DNA of 64,000 nt from Solidesulfovibrio sp. (GCF_038562415.1 NZ_JBCFBA010000013.1:62001-126000), one strand, 5' to 3'. Positions 25,959-35,207 are shown, counted from the first letter of the stretch. The notes: a model not told the origin generated them from the letters alone. Made by a program: numbers and translations.

Positions 25959-26803
25959 CGGGGGCCGCCCAGGGCGGAAACGGGCTTGCCAAGCGAGGTC
26001 AGCCCGGTGAAACGATCGAAAAGGGGATTTTTGGCCTCGCCGTTGACCAGGAAAAAGCGCAAGGCGTTCTCCAGGTGCGGCAGGGCCACCCGGGTGTCCA
26101 GGCAGGGGCCGTTGGGCCGTTCGTTGAGCACGCCGTAGACCGGAATGGGATAGGTGTCCTGGATGCCGCTGGTCAGGTCGCGCTCGCAGGCCACGGCCAG
26201 GATGAGCCGGGGCCGCTTTTGCACCACGATGCGCCGGGCGATGGTGCCGCCGGTGGCGATGGCGATATGCACGCCGTAGGCCTCGGACAGGGTGATGAGC
26301 CCGTCCACCGGGCACTGGCCGCAGCGCTTGCAGTTGTTGATGTCGTAGGTGAGCCTATGCAGGCAGCGGCTCGATTGCAGGCAGTGCGGCAGCAGCACCA
26401 GGATCTGGGACGGGTCGTAGCGCCGCCCTTCGGCGGCGACCATCTCGTTGTTGACCTTGATGAAGGACCCCCGCACCCGGCTCTTGGACAGGCGGAACAG
26501 CCGGGCGAAAATGGTCATCAGCGGCAGGAAGACCTTGGCCATGACGCCGCGCAGATGATCCGAGCCCAGAAACGGCCGGCCCAGGGTGACGCTGATGGCC
26601 AGGCCCAGGGTGGCCCACAGCACGAGCAGGATGGCCGCGGCGAAAAAGGCACCCAGCACCCAGGGCACCAGGGGGTGGATGTTGGCCAGGCCGATGTACG
26701 GCACGACCCAGACAAGGGCCAAGACCGCGCACACGGCCAGGCCCGTGCCGCACAACAGCCCGATGAACAGCCGTTTTCTCGAAGGTTCGTTGCGTTCCAC
26801 CAC
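25955..26803 (-). CDS. DUF116 membrane protein with Cys cluster
   Basis: The 282-residue protein has two transmembrane helices near the N-terminus (about residues 11-33 and 45-70). A cytoplasmic DUF116 domain follows, with the conserved LLPHCLQSSRC, CKRCGQCPVDGL (a possible iron-sulfur or zinc site), GGTIARRIV and ACERDLTSGIQD. The family function is unknown; it is frequent next to fmt and rsmB in anaerobic bacteria, as here. The start is GTG at 26803. Confidence 0.85.
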   Translation of the reverse strand: MVERNEPSRKRLFIGLLCGTGLAVCAVLALVWVVPYIGLANIHPLVPWVLGAFFAAAILLVLWATLGLAISVTLGRPFLGSDHLRGVMAKVFLPLMTIFARLFRLSKSRVRGSFIKVNNEMVAAEGRRYDPSQILVLLPHCLQSSRCLHRLTYDINNCKRCGQCPVDGLITLSEAYGVHIAIATGGTIARRIVVQKRPRLILAVACERDLTSGIQDTYPIPVYGVLNERPNGPCLDTRVALPHLENALRFFLVNGEAKNPLFDRFTGLTSLGKPVSALGGPR

Positions 26804-26827
26804 TGCTGGGTCCCTTTCGGACGGATC

Positions 26828-27853
26828 CTAGGCGGTCCCGCCCGTGTCCGGCGGGCCGCACACGGCCAGGGCGTCGTCCTCGCACTTGCCGAGGTAGCCG
26901 CAGGAGAAGGCCTTGGCGTCCATGGGCCGCTTGCCGGCCGGCACGACCGTGGGGATGAAATAGACGGCGTCGGCGCAGGCCACGCCCAGATGGCATTCCA
27001 TGAGGCCCAGGATGTCGCCGGGCTTGGCCCCGGGCGGCAGGGGGCAGCCCACCCGGCCGGGATGGGCGATGATGCGCAGCGGTTCCCTGTCCGGGGCGGG
27101 TTTCCAGAAGAAAAAGGCGCCCGGATGGGGGGTCATGGCCCGGATCAGGTTGTGCACCTCGGCCGCCGGCCGGTTCCAGTCGACGAAGGCCTCGGCCTTG
27201 TCGATTTTTTTGGCGTAGGTGACCTTGTCCGGGTCCTGCTCCACCAGGGGCACGCTGCCGGTGCGCAGGCGCCGCAGCGTGTGCGCGAGCAGCCGGCCGC
27301 CCAGGTCGGCCAGTTCGGCGCGCAGTTCGCCGGCGGTGTCGTTTTGGCCGATGGCCAGCACGCGCTGCAGGATCATGGGCCCGGCGTCCAGGGCGGCCAC
27401 CATGCGCATGATGGTGACCCCGGTGAGGGTGTCGCCGGCGGCGATGGCCCGTTCGATGGGCGCGGCGCCGCGCCAGGCCGGCAGCAGCGAGGCGTGGACG
27501 TTTATGGGCATACGGCGCGGGATGTCGAGGACGGCTTGCGGCAGGATCATGCCGTAGGCGGCCACGAGCAGCACGTCCGGGGCGTAGGCGGCCAGCCGCG
27601 CCACCTCGGCCGGGTCCTTGAAGGTCTCGGGCTGGTGGATGGGCAGGCCTTTTTCCAGGGCCAGCATCTTGACCGGGCCGGGCAGGCACTTCTTGCCCCG
27701 CCCGCACGGGCGGTCGGGCTGGGTGTAGACCGCGGCCACGGTCACGTCGTCGCTTGCCAGCACGTGTTCGAGGACCGTGGCCGCGAACTGCGGCGTGCCC
27801 ATGAACACGGCCCTCAGCTTGTCTGGTCCGCCGTTTCCCGCTGTCTGGTCCAT
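26828..27853 (-). CDS. fmt: Methionyl-tRNA formyltransferase
   Basis: Fmt formylates initiator Met-tRNA with 10-formyl-tetrahydrofolate. The 341-residue protein has the family start VFMGTPQFA, the catalytic INVHASLLPAWRGAAPI, and the C-terminal tRNA-binding OB-like domain. ATG at 27853 overlaps the def gene by 40 bp; family members usually begin close to the FMGTP motif, so the first dozen residues could be extra. Its position right after def is the classic def-fmt pairing. Confidence 0.95.
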   Translation of the reverse strand: MDQTAGNGGPDKLRAVFMGTPQFAATVLEHVLASDDVTVAAVYTQPDRPCGRGKKCLPGPVKMLALEKGLPIHQPETFKDPAEVARLAAYAPDVLLVAAYGMILPQAVLDIPRRMPINVHASLLPAWRGAAPIERAIAAGDTLTGVTIMRMVAALDAGPMILQRVLAIGQNDTAGELRAELADLGGRLLAHTLRRLRTGSVPLVEQDPDKVTYAKKIDKAEAFVDWNRPAAEVHNLIRAMTPHPGAFFFWKPAPDREPLRIIAHPGRVGCPLPPGAKPGDILGLMECHLGVACADAVYFIPTVVPAGKRPMDAKAFSCGYLGKCEDDALAVCGPPDTGGTA

Positions 27854-28338
27854 CGTTTCACCCGCTTGTCGTACATGGCGCGCTTGAGCCGGCTGATGCG
27901 GTCGATGAAAAGCACGCCGCTCAGGTGGTCGATCTCGTGCTGGAGGCAGACGGCCAAAAGGCCGTCGGCCTCGATTTCCATCGCCTTGCCGTCCAGGTCC
28001 AGGGCCTTGACCGTGACGGTGGCCGCCCGGCGCACGTTGGTGCGGTACTCCCGCACCGACAGGCAGCCCTCCTCGTCCTCCTGCTCGCCGCTGGCGGCGG
28101 TGATGACGGGGTTGACCAGGGTCATGAGCCCCTCGCGCTTGTCCGGCCCGGACAGGTCGATGACGATGAGGCGGATGGAATGGCCCACCTGGGGCGCGGC
28201 CAGGCCGATGCCCTGGTTGGCGTACATGGCCTCGGCCATGGCCGAGGCCAGCTCCCGGACCTCCGGGGTGACGGCCACCACGGGCACGGCCTGCCTGGCC
28301 AGGATCGGATGCGGATACTTCAATATCTCAAGCGGCAT
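27814..28338 (-). CDS. def: Peptide deformylase
   Basis: The 174-residue metalloenzyme removes the N-formyl group from new proteins. All three family motifs are present: GIGLAAPQ, EEGCLSV (metal-binding Cys) and QHEIDHL (two metal His and the catalytic Glu). A basic C-terminal tail (KRAMYDKRVKRW) follows. It sits between aspS and fmt on the same strand with only a 5-bp gap to aspS. Confidence 0.97.
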   Translation of the reverse strand: MPLEILKYPHPILARQAVPVVAVTPEVRELASAMAEAMYANQGIGLAAPQVGHSIRLIVIDLSGPDKREGLMTLVNPVITAASGEQEDEEGCLSVREYRTNVRRAATVTVKALDLDGKAMEIEADGLLAVCLQHEIDHLSGVLFIDRISRLKRAMYDKRVKRWTRQRETADQTS

Positions 28339-28343
28339 GGGTC

Positions 28344-30149
28344 TTACGCTTTATCCTTGTCCTTGTCCCGCGCGCGCAGTTTGATGCCCAGTTCGCGCAA
28401 CTGGGCGAGGGAGACTTCCCCCGGCGCTTCGGTGAGAAGGCACATGGCCTTCTGGGTCTTGGGGAAGGCGATGACGTCGCGGATGGATTTGGCGCCGGCA
28501 AGGATCATGATAAGGCGGTCCAGGCCAAAGGCAATGCCGCCGTGGGGCGGGGCGCCGTACTCCAGGGCGCGCAGCAGGAAGCCGAACTTCTCCTCGGCTT
28601 CCTCGGCCCCGATGCCGAGCACGGCGAACATGGCTTTTTGGGTCTCGCGGTCGTGGATGCGGATGGAGCCGCCGCCGATCTCGCTGCCGTTTAAGACCAG
28701 GTCGTAGGCCCGGGACAGGGCGCCGGCCGGGTCGTCGGCCAGCTTCTCCAGGTTGCCGGGCTGGGGCGCGGTGAAGGGATGGTGGCGGGCGGCGTAGCGC
28801 TTGGCCTCGGGGTCGTATTCGAGGAGCGGAAAGTCCGTGACCCACACCGGGGCGAAGGTGCCTTCGGGGATGAGCCCGAAGCGCTCGCCGAGCTGGATGC
28901 GCAGGTAGCCCAGGGCGGTGTTGACCATGTCCGCGGCGCCGGCCTGGAAAAAGACGATGTCCCCGACTTCCAGGCCGAAGGCCTCGGTCAGGCCGGCCTT
29001 CTCGGCCTCGGACAGGAACTTGGCGAAGGGCGACTGCCATTCGTCGTCCTTGATCTTGATCCAGGCCAGGCCCTTGGCCCCGTAGATTTTCACGAATTCC
29101 GTCAGGTCGTCGATTTCCTTGCGCGACAGGGCCGCCCCGCCGGGCACGCGGATGCCCTTGACCAGCTCGGCCTTAGCAAAGACCTGGAACTGGCTTTCGC
29201 GCACCACGGCGCTGACGTCGACGAGCTTGAGGCCAAAGCGGATGTCCGGCTTGTCCAGGCCGTAGTCGCGGATGGCCTCGGCGAAGGTCATGCGCGGGAA
29301 CACCTCGGGCAGGGCCACGCCGGCGGCCTCGCGAAACATGGTGCGCACCATGTTCTCGGCCATGCCCATGACCTGCTCCTCGTCGACGAAGCTCATCTCG
29401 ATGTCGACCTGCGTGAATTCCGGCTGGCGGTCGGCGCGCAGGTCCTCGTCGCGAAAGCACTTGACCACCTGGTAGTAGCGGTCGAAGCCGGACATCATGA
29501 GCAGTTGCTTGAAAAGCTGGGGCGACTGGGGCAGGGCGTAGAACGCGCCGTTGCTTAGGCGACTGGGCACCAGGAAGTCGCGGGCGCCCTCGGGCGTGGA
29601 CTTGGTCAGGACCGGGGTTTCGATCTCCAGGAACCCCAGGCCGTCGAGGGAGCGGCGGATGCTCTGGACGGCCTTGTTGCGCAGGAGGAAGTTGGCGGCG
29701 AGCTTGGGCCGGCGCAGGTCCAGGTAGCGGTATTTGAGCCGCAGCATCTCCGAGGCGTCGATGCGGTCCTCGATGGGGAACGGCGGCGTGGCGGCGGTGT
29801 TGAGCAGCTTGAACTCCGTCACTTCCACTTCGACCGCGCCCGTGGGCATGTTGGGGTTGGCCATGCCCTCGGGCCGGGCGCGCACGCGGCCGCGCACGGC
29901 CAGCACGTATTCCACGCGCAGGACGTGGGCGCGCTCGAGCGCCGCCTCGCTGCCCTCGGGGCAGAACACGACCTGGGTGAGGCCTCCCCGGTCGCGCAGG
30001 TCGATGAAAATCAGGCCGCCGTGGTCGCGGCGGAACTGGGCCCAGCCCATCAGGCAGACCTCGCCGCCGACGTCCGAGGCCCGAAGCGCCCCGCAGTCGT
30101 GGCTGCGCCGCCAGTCGTCCAGCCTGTCGAGGACAAGCGTCTCGCTCAT
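28344..30149 (-). CDS. aspS: Aspartyl-tRNA synthetase
   Basis: The 601-residue class II enzyme has an N-terminal anticodon-binding OB fold (VCLMGWAQFRRDHGGLIFIDLRD, split) and motif 2 in FRDEDLRADRQPEFTQVDIE. A GAD insertion domain, as in bacterial-type AspRS, and motif 3 in GIAFGLDRLIM follow. GGAT precedes the ATG at 30149. The bacterial-type length suggests a possibly non-discriminating enzyme, but this cannot be decided from sequence alone. It is co-directional with hisS upstream and def downstream. Confidence 0.97.
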   Translation of the reverse strand: MSETLVLDRLDDWRRSHDCGALRASDVGGEVCLMGWAQFRRDHGGLIFIDLRDRGGLTQVVFCPEGSEAALERAHVLRVEYVLAVRGRVRARPEGMANPNMPTGAVEVEVTEFKLLNTAATPPFPIEDRIDASEMLRLKYRYLDLRRPKLAANFLLRNKAVQSIRRSLDGLGFLEIETPVLTKSTPEGARDFLVPSRLSNGAFYALPQSPQLFKQLLMMSGFDRYYQVVKCFRDEDLRADRQPEFTQVDIEMSFVDEEQVMGMAENMVRTMFREAAGVALPEVFPRMTFAEAIRDYGLDKPDIRFGLKLVDVSAVVRESQFQVFAKAELVKGIRVPGGAALSRKEIDDLTEFVKIYGAKGLAWIKIKDDEWQSPFAKFLSEAEKAGLTEAFGLEVGDIVFFQAGAADMVNTALGYLRIQLGERFGLIPEGTFAPVWVTDFPLLEYDPEAKRYAARHHPFTAPQPGNLEKLADDPAGALSRAYDLVLNGSEIGGGSIRIHDRETQKAMFAVLGIGAEEAEEKFGFLLRALEYGAPPHGGIAFGLDRLIMILAGAKSIRDVIAFPKTQKAMCLLTEAPGEVSLAQLRELGIKLRARDKDKDKA

Positions 30150-30325
30150 GGAGTCATCCTTTTTCACGAAGGCGGGGAAAAGCCGTGGGCACGGCTTTTC
30201 CCCTGGCCTTTTGTTTTTCTTTGCGCCCGATGCCGGGCATTCCCGCAAGCGGCAAACCACCCTTTCCAGGGGGTTCGGGGGGATGATCCCCCCCGATGGG
30301 GGTACGGGGGCGACGCCCCCGTTTC
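30150..30325. other. GC-hairpin-rich spacer between hisS and aspS
   Basis: This 176-bp gap holds a near-continuous inverted repeat GGGGAAAAGCCGTG (30174-30187) / CACGGCTTTTCCCC (30190-30203). To the right are several G/C-tract hairpins (GGGGGG-ATGAT-CCCCCC near 30280, CGGGGGCGACGCCCCCG near 30305-30321). On the minus strand these would form in the hisS-aspS message, but no T tract follows the first one. They may be attenuators or intergenic repeats. No ORF is credible here. Confidence 0.5.
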
Positions 30326-31591
30326 TTATCCTTCCTTCGCTTCTTCCAAACGCGCCCGCAAATAGGCGGCGAGCAGGTCCTGGCTCACGGTTTCCTGGCC
30401 GCCGGCCCGCATGTCCTTGACCACTACCGTGCCGGCGGCCAGTTCGTCGGTGCCGAGCACCAGGCAGAAGCGGGCGCCGGACTTGTCGGCGGCGCGCAAC
30501 TGGCTCTTGGCGCTTTTGGCGGCAAAGGGCGCCTCGCCGCCAAAGCCGGCCCGGCGCAGGCCCTGGGCCAACAGCAGGCCCTTGGCCAGGCCCGAGGCGT
30601 CGAGCACGGCCAGGAAGAAGTCCGGGGCGGCCTCCAGGTCGCGGTCGATGAGCAGGGCCAGGCGTTCCATGCCGCAGGCGAATCCCACGCCCGGCACGTC
30701 CGGGCCGCCGAGGGAGGCGACCAGGCCGTCGTAGCGGCCGCCGCCGGCCACGGACGACTGGGCGCCGATGTCGCCGGAGACGATCTCGAAGGTGGTGCGC
30801 ACGTAGTAGTCGAGGCCGCGCACGAGCCTGGGGTTGAGCGTATAGCCCAGCCCGGCGTCGTCGAGGACGCCCGTGACCACGGCGAAGTGCGCGGCGCACT
30901 CCGGGCAGAGGTGGTCGGTGATTTTCGGCGCGTCGGCGGTGAACTCCTTGCACTGGGGCACCTTGCAATCGAGCACGCGCAGCGGGTTGGTCAGCTTGCG
31001 GCGCATGCAGTCCTCGCACAGCCGCTCCTTGTGCATGCCCTTCAAAAATTCGCGCAGGGTGTCGAGAAAGACCGGCCGGCAGGCCTTGCAGCCCAGGGAA
31101 TTGAGCTCCACCGTGAGGTTGGCCAGCCCCAGGGCGCGCAGGTACTGCTCGAGCATGAGCAGGACCTCGGCGTCGAGCAGGGCGTCGGGCGAGCCCACCG
31201 CCTCGACGTCGATCTGGTGGAACTGGCGCATGCGGCCTTTTTGCGGCCGTTCGTAGCGGAACATGGGGCCGTGGGCGAAATACTTGACCAGCCCCTCGCC
31301 GGCGCGCTTGTCCTCGACGAGCGCCCGCATGACCCCGGCCGTGGCCTCGGGGCGCAGGGTGAGGGAGCGGCCCTTGCGGTCCGGGAAGGTGTACATCTCC
31401 TTTTGCACCACGTCGGTCTCCTCGCCGATGGAGCGGGCGAACAGCTCGGTGCGTTCGAGGACTGGCAGGCGCAGTTCCCTGTAGCCGTAGCGGGAAAAGA
31501 CGTCGCGGGCGGTGGCCTCGATGAAGGAGAAGACGCCGGAATCCGGCGGAAACAGGTCGGCGAAGCCTTTGATCTTTTGTATCTTGTCCAT
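30326..31591 (-). CDS. hisS: Histidyl-tRNA synthetase
   Basis: The 421-residue class II synthetase has motif 2 in FRYERPQKGRMRQFHQIDVE, the histidine-specific signatures RGLDYYVRT and VAGGGRYDGL, and a C-terminal anticodon-binding domain. The insertion domain carries Cys pairs (CEDCM and CPECA), so it may bind zinc. ATG at 31591 matches the conserved KIKGFADLFP start. It is the first gene of the minus-strand translation cluster running down to rsmB. Confidence 0.97.
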   Translation of the reverse strand: MDKIQKIKGFADLFPPDSGVFSFIEATARDVFSRYGYRELRLPVLERTELFARSIGEETDVVQKEMYTFPDRKGRSLTLRPEATAGVMRALVEDKRAGEGLVKYFAHGPMFRYERPQKGRMRQFHQIDVEAVGSPDALLDAEVLLMLEQYLRALGLANLTVELNSLGCKACRPVFLDTLREFLKGMHKERLCEDCMRRKLTNPLRVLDCKVPQCKEFTADAPKITDHLCPECAAHFAVVTGVLDDAGLGYTLNPRLVRGLDYYVRTTFEIVSGDIGAQSSVAGGGRYDGLVASLGGPDVPGVGFACGMERLALLIDRDLEAAPDFFLAVLDASGLAKGLLLAQGLRRAGFGGEAPFAAKSAKSQLRAADKSGARFCLVLGTDELAAGTVVVKDMRAGGQETVSQDLLAAYLRARLEEAKEG

Positions 31592-31681
31592 GGAGCGTGA
31601 TCCGGGGGCGGCACGCGGCCGCGTTGTTGGGAAAGGCACGCGAGAGTAGACGAGACGGCCCTGGTTGTCAAAAGGCCGGCC

Positions 31682-32413
31682 CTAGCCCAGGCAGGCCTTG
31701 GCCTTGAGCGCCGGCAGGGGCGTCATGACCGGGTCGTCGGCCAGGCTGACCACGTCGGCGCAGTAGGCGCCCACGGGCAGGGACAGGATGGGGGCGTTTA
31801 TCTGCCGCCAGGGCGCGGCCTCGCGCCAGGAGGCCTTGGGGCCGGCCAGGACGCTGCCGGCGCGCTGGGATCGCCGGCCCAGGGATGCGCGCAAAAGCCG
31901 GCCCATGCCGCAGGGCGTGAACCAGTGGGCCTGCGCCAGGGGCCCCCGGGCGGAGCCCGGGAAAAGGCGCATGGACAGGCCATAGCAGGAGCAGCGGTTG
32001 AGGTAGCCGACGAGCAGGGCCTTCTTGGTCACCCGGGCGGCTTCGCGCAGGGCCAGGGCCGGGTCGGGGCAGAATTCCAGGACGGTCAGCAGCACGCCGA
32101 ACTCGAAGGCGTTGTCGTCGAAGGGCAGATGGCCGGCGTCGCCCAGGTGCAGGTCGGCCTTGGCCCCCAGGCGGCGGCGGGCCGCCTCGAGCATGGCCGG
32201 GGAGGCGTCCAGGCCCGTGACGTCGAAGCCCGCGCCGTGCAGGACATCGAGGAAGATGCCCGTGCCGCAGCCGATTTCCAGCAGCCGCTGGCCGCGGCGG
32301 GGCCAGTCCGAGGTCAGGCGCTCGATGAGCCGTATTTCGCGCGTCAGGGCGAACGCGCCGGGTGGCGTCTGGAACCAGGCGTCGTAGCGCCTCGCGGTTT
32401 CGTTGTCCCACAT
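31682..32413 (-). CDS. SAM-dependent methyltransferase
   Basis: The 243-residue class I methyltransferase has motif I LLEIGCGTGIFLDVL, motif II acidic residue in VTGLDASP, and motif IV region FEFGVLLTVLEFCPDP. The C-terminal half has little similarity to enzymes of known substrate (Methyltransf_11 type). There is no clear ribosome-binding site before the ATG at 32413. Substrate unknown. Confidence 0.85.
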   Translation of the reverse strand: MWDNETARRYDAWFQTPPGAFALTREIRLIERLTSDWPRRGQRLLEIGCGTGIFLDVLHGAGFDVTGLDASPAMLEAARRRLGAKADLHLGDAGHLPFDDNAFEFGVLLTVLEFCPDPALALREAARVTKKALLVGYLNRCSCYGLSMRLFPGSARGPLAQAHWFTPCGMGRLLRASLGRRSQRAGSVLAGPKASWREAAPWRQINAPILSLPVGAYCADVVSLADDPVMTPLPALKAKACLG

Positions 32414-32489
32414 GATGCTGTGTCACGCCGCCAGGCGGCCCTCCTTCCGGAAACATCGAAGCGGCGCCGTCGCGCCGGAGGCCGCCGGC

Positions 32490-32894
32490 CTACTGGGGCA
32501 GCATGGGGTGCAAGGTGCTGCGGCCGGCGTAATTGTGCCAGACCCGGCCGTCCTTGACGAGGTAGGTGCTGGGCTCGGTATCGCTGGTCATGCGGTCGCC
32601 TTGTATCGTGAACGGCATCCAGCCCTTGTGTTCCTCCAGGGTCTTGCCGTCGCGCCACGCGTAGTACACGGCGTATTGGCCGCCCTTGTTGACCAGGCAG
32701 TAGCTGTACGTGTTGGGCCGCCTGAACTCCGAGGGCCGCGACCGGTGGTAGCAGCCGACAAGGAGCGGATCGGGCTCCTTGAGGACCTTGGCGTAGACGG
32801 TGGGCTCGCCGGCCAATTCCGGCCGGGAGGCGGCGGAACCGGCGCAACCGGCCAGCAGCAGGACCGCTGCCGCCACGAGGAAGGCGCGTCGCAT
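32490..32894 (-). CDS. Lipoprotein of unknown function
   Basis: The 134-residue protein has a lipobox LLAGC (Cys 17). The mature part includes a YSYCLVNKGGQYAVYYAWRDGK segment with strand-like character and one more Cys pair candidate (VGCYHR). Product and family are not recognised. The ATG at 32894 has AAGGAG-like bases upstream on its strand. It faces away from the Pro/Gly-rich protein gene and is separate from it by 100 bp. Confidence 0.75.
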   Translation of the reverse strand: MRRAFLVAAAVLLLAGCAGSAASRPELAGEPTVYAKVLKEPDPLLVGCYHRSRPSEFRRPNTYSYCLVNKGGQYAVYYAWRDGKTLEEHKGWMPFTIQGDRMTSDTEPSTYLVKDGRVWHNYAGRSTLHPMLPQ

Positions 32895-32994
32895 GGAAAG
32901 GCTCCTTGGCTACGGTGTCCCGGCGGCAGTTCCCACCGATTCGCCTCTTTTAGCCGCGACGGCCACAGGCGTCAACGGAGCGGCGCGGCCTGCT

Positions 32995-33786
32995 TCAGCG
33001 TCCGGGGCCGGGCCGGGCCGGGCCGAAATTGGGGCCGGGCTGCCGGGCCGCGCCCGGGCCGGGCTGGGTCGGGCCGAAATTCGGCCCCGGCTGCCGGGCG
33101 ACGCCCAGTCCGGGTTGCGCCGGCCCGAAATTGGCGCCGGGCTGGCGCACGGCCATGGGGCCGGGCTGGGCCGGCCCGAAGTTGGCCCCGGGCTGGCGGG
33201 GAACGCCGGGCATTACGCCCGGCCCCATCCCCGGCCCGACCATGCCGGGGCCTGGCCCGACAACACCCGGCCCGACGACCCCGGGCCGCGGCCCGGGCCT
33301 GACGACCCCGGGTCCGGGCACGACGACCGTCGGACCCGGCCCGGGGCCAGGATACGGCCTCGGCCCGACCCAGGGGCCGACGCCGACCACCACGTCCGGC
33401 CCGTAAGCGGGATAGGCCGGGTAGGGGTAGCCCGGGTAGGGATAGGGATACGGATAGGCCGGGTAGGGATAGCCCGGGTACGGATAGGCCGGATACGGAT
33501 AGCCCGGCCCGATCGAGACGGCCACAGGCCACGGCCAGGGGCCGGGCCGGGGACCGCGCCAGGGGGCCGGCCCGACGAAGCCTGGTCCGACGAAGCCCGG
33601 CCCCACGGGACGCGGGCCGACGACCGGCCCCATGGGGCCGCCGGGACGGGGGCCGCCCACCGGCCCCAGCGGTCCCCCGACCCTCGGGCCGGCGGGACCG
33701 GGTTGGGACTGCCCTTGGCGCACCTGCGCCGCCAGGGCGACGAGACTGAGCAACACGATACCGACAATGGGCCAAACGCGTTTCAT
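32995..33786 (-). CDS. Secreted Pro/Gly/Tyr-rich repeat protein
   Basis: The 263-residue protein has a signal-like N-terminus (residues 1-21) and is then almost entirely Pro, Gly, Val, Ala and Tyr. Residues 94-129 are a Tyr-Pro tract (units PAYPYP and PGYPYP). Residues 197-263 are four tandem 17-residue units of the form RQPGxNFGPxQPG, encoded by 51-bp DNA repeats (32998-33198). No cysteine is present. It could be an extracellular matrix, adhesive or surface protein; the function is unknown. Coding is supported by the signal peptide and the preserved frame across the repeats. Confidence 0.65.
   Translation of the reverse strand: MKRVWPIVGIVLLSLVALAAQVRQGQSQPGPAGPRVGGPLGPVGGPRPGGPMGPVVGPRPVGPGFVGPGFVGPAPWRGPRPGPWPWPVAVSIGPGYPYPAYPYPGYPYPAYPYPYPYPGYPYPAYPAYGPDVVVGVGPWVGPRPYPGPGPGPTVVVPGPGVVRPGPRPGVVGPGVVGPGPGMVGPGMGPGVMPGVPRQPGANFGPAQPGPMAVRQPGANFGPAQPGLGVARQPGPNFGPTQPGPGAARQPGPNFGPARPGPGR
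32998..33198 (-). repeat. Four tandem 51-bp coding repeats
   Basis: Each unit encodes RQPG-N-FGP-QPG with variation at a few codons (Ala/Pro, Ala/Thr, Gln/Arg). The fourth unit is one codon short at the end of the gene. Confidence 0.8.
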
Positions 33787-33911
33787 GGCCGCCTCCGGGA
33801 CGGGACCCGCCAGGCATCCCGCCTCTATCCGACGATACCCATTGCGGCGACGATGACAAGGGGGCCGGGAAGGTTTTATCGTCGGGCCGACCGGAGAAGT
33901 CGGAGGTGCGG

Positions 33912-35198
33912 ATGGACGTGTACGGCAAGGGTGGCTGCGCCCTGGTGGCCGAGGCCGACCCGTGGGCCCGGGAGGTGCTTCTTGGGCTGTTGCGGGGCCG
34001 CTGTTCCCGGTTGATCGAGGCCGACGGCCTGGAGGAGGCCATGCGGTCCCTGGGCCGCCAGGTGCCGGACCTGGCCGTGGTGGCCGCCGACCTGCCGGGC
34101 GGGGCGGCGATCCTGGCGGCGGCGCTTCGCGAACCGGGCCGGCGGGTGCCGCTGTTCCTCACCGGCACGGCCGAGGACATCCGCCGGGTGTTGGAAACGG
34201 TGTCCCTGCCCGGGGTGCGGGTGGCCCAGAAACCCTTCGATTCGGCGGCCCTGGGCGAGGCGTTCGACGAGGCCCTGGCCGGGGCGGCCCTGGCCGGCGG
34301 CCTGGAGGAGGCCTGGGAGCTGGCCCGCCGCCTGCTCGACGACATGCCCCAGCCGGCGGTCATCCTGCAGGGCGAACGGGTGCTGGCCATCAACCGGGCC
34401 TGGCTGCGCTTTCTGGGCCTTGCCTCCATGCAGGAGTTCAAGTCCCGGGGCTTTGTCCTGGAGCAGTTCCTGGCCGATCCGCCGCCCGAGGAGGGGCTGG
34501 CCGCCTGGGCCTGCCGGCTGGCCGACGACCCGCTGGACCGGCAGCACCGCCTGCGCCTGACCCATCCCGACCGGCCGGGCCAGCCGCCGCAGGTGTTCCA
34601 GGCCGCCGCCTCGCGCCTGCCCGGGGCCGGCCGCTGCCTGCTGACCCTGGCCGACGTGACGGAACTGGAGCTCGAGCGCCGCGAACTCCTGGACCTGGCC
34701 AACCTCGACCCCCTGACCCGGGCGCTCAACCGCCGCAAGCTGTCCGAGGTGCTCGACGACGAGGCCTCGCGGGCGGCGCGTTACGGGACGCCCCTTTCGG
34801 TGGTGCTGCTGGACATCGACCACTTCAAGGCCATAAACGATACGCGCGGCCACGACGCGGGCGACGCGGTGCTGGTGGAGCTTGCCTCCCGGCTGCGGGC
34901 GGGGTTGCGCAAGGTGGACCGGTTGGCCCGGTTCGGCGGCGAGGAATTCGTCGTCGTCGCCCCGGGCATCGACCTGGCCCGGGCGGCCGAGTTGGCCGAG
35001 CGGCTGCGCCTGGCCGTGGCCGGCGCGCCCTTCGCCGCCGCCGGCCGGGTGACGGCCAGCTTCGGCCTGGCCCAGTTCGTGCCGCCCGAGGCCCCGGAAG
35101 CGACGCTGTCGCGGGCGGACCAGGCCCTCTACCGGGCCAAGGCCGGCGGCAGAAACCGGGTGGAGCCCGAGGCTTCGCCCCCAAACGCAGCAGGATAA
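33912..35198 (+). CDS. Diguanylate cyclase with degenerate receiver and PAS-like domain
   Basis: The 428-residue soluble protein has a receiver-like N-terminal domain (residues 8-120), a PAS-like middle (about 138-250, PQPAVILQGERVLAINRAWLRFLG) and a GGDEF domain. The active site is GGEEF (342-346), with DIDHFKAIND and an inhibitory RKVD (RxxD) five residues ahead. The receiver ends in a normal KPFDS but has AADLPGG where a phospho-Asp loop is expected, so it may not be phosphorylated. GGAGGT precedes the ATG at 33912. Confidence 0.9.
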   Translation: MDVYGKGGCALVAEADPWAREVLLGLLRGRCSRLIEADGLEEAMRSLGRQVPDLAVVAADLPGGAAILAAALREPGRRVPLFLTGTAEDIRRVLETVSLPGVRVAQKPFDSAALGEAFDEALAGAALAGGLEEAWELARRLLDDMPQPAVILQGERVLAINRAWLRFLGLASMQEFKSRGFVLEQFLADPPPEEGLAAWACRLADDPLDRQHRLRLTHPDRPGQPPQVFQAAASRLPGAGRCLLTLADVTELELERRELLDLANLDPLTRALNRRKLSEVLDDEASRAARYGTPLSVVLLDIDHFKAINDTRGHDAGDAVLVELASRLRAGLRKVDRLARFGGEEFVVVAPGIDLARAAELAERLRLAVAGAPFAAAGRVTASFGLAQFVPPEAPEATLSRADQALYRAKAGGRNRVEPEASPPNAAG

Positions 35199-35207
35199 GC
35201 GGGTACC

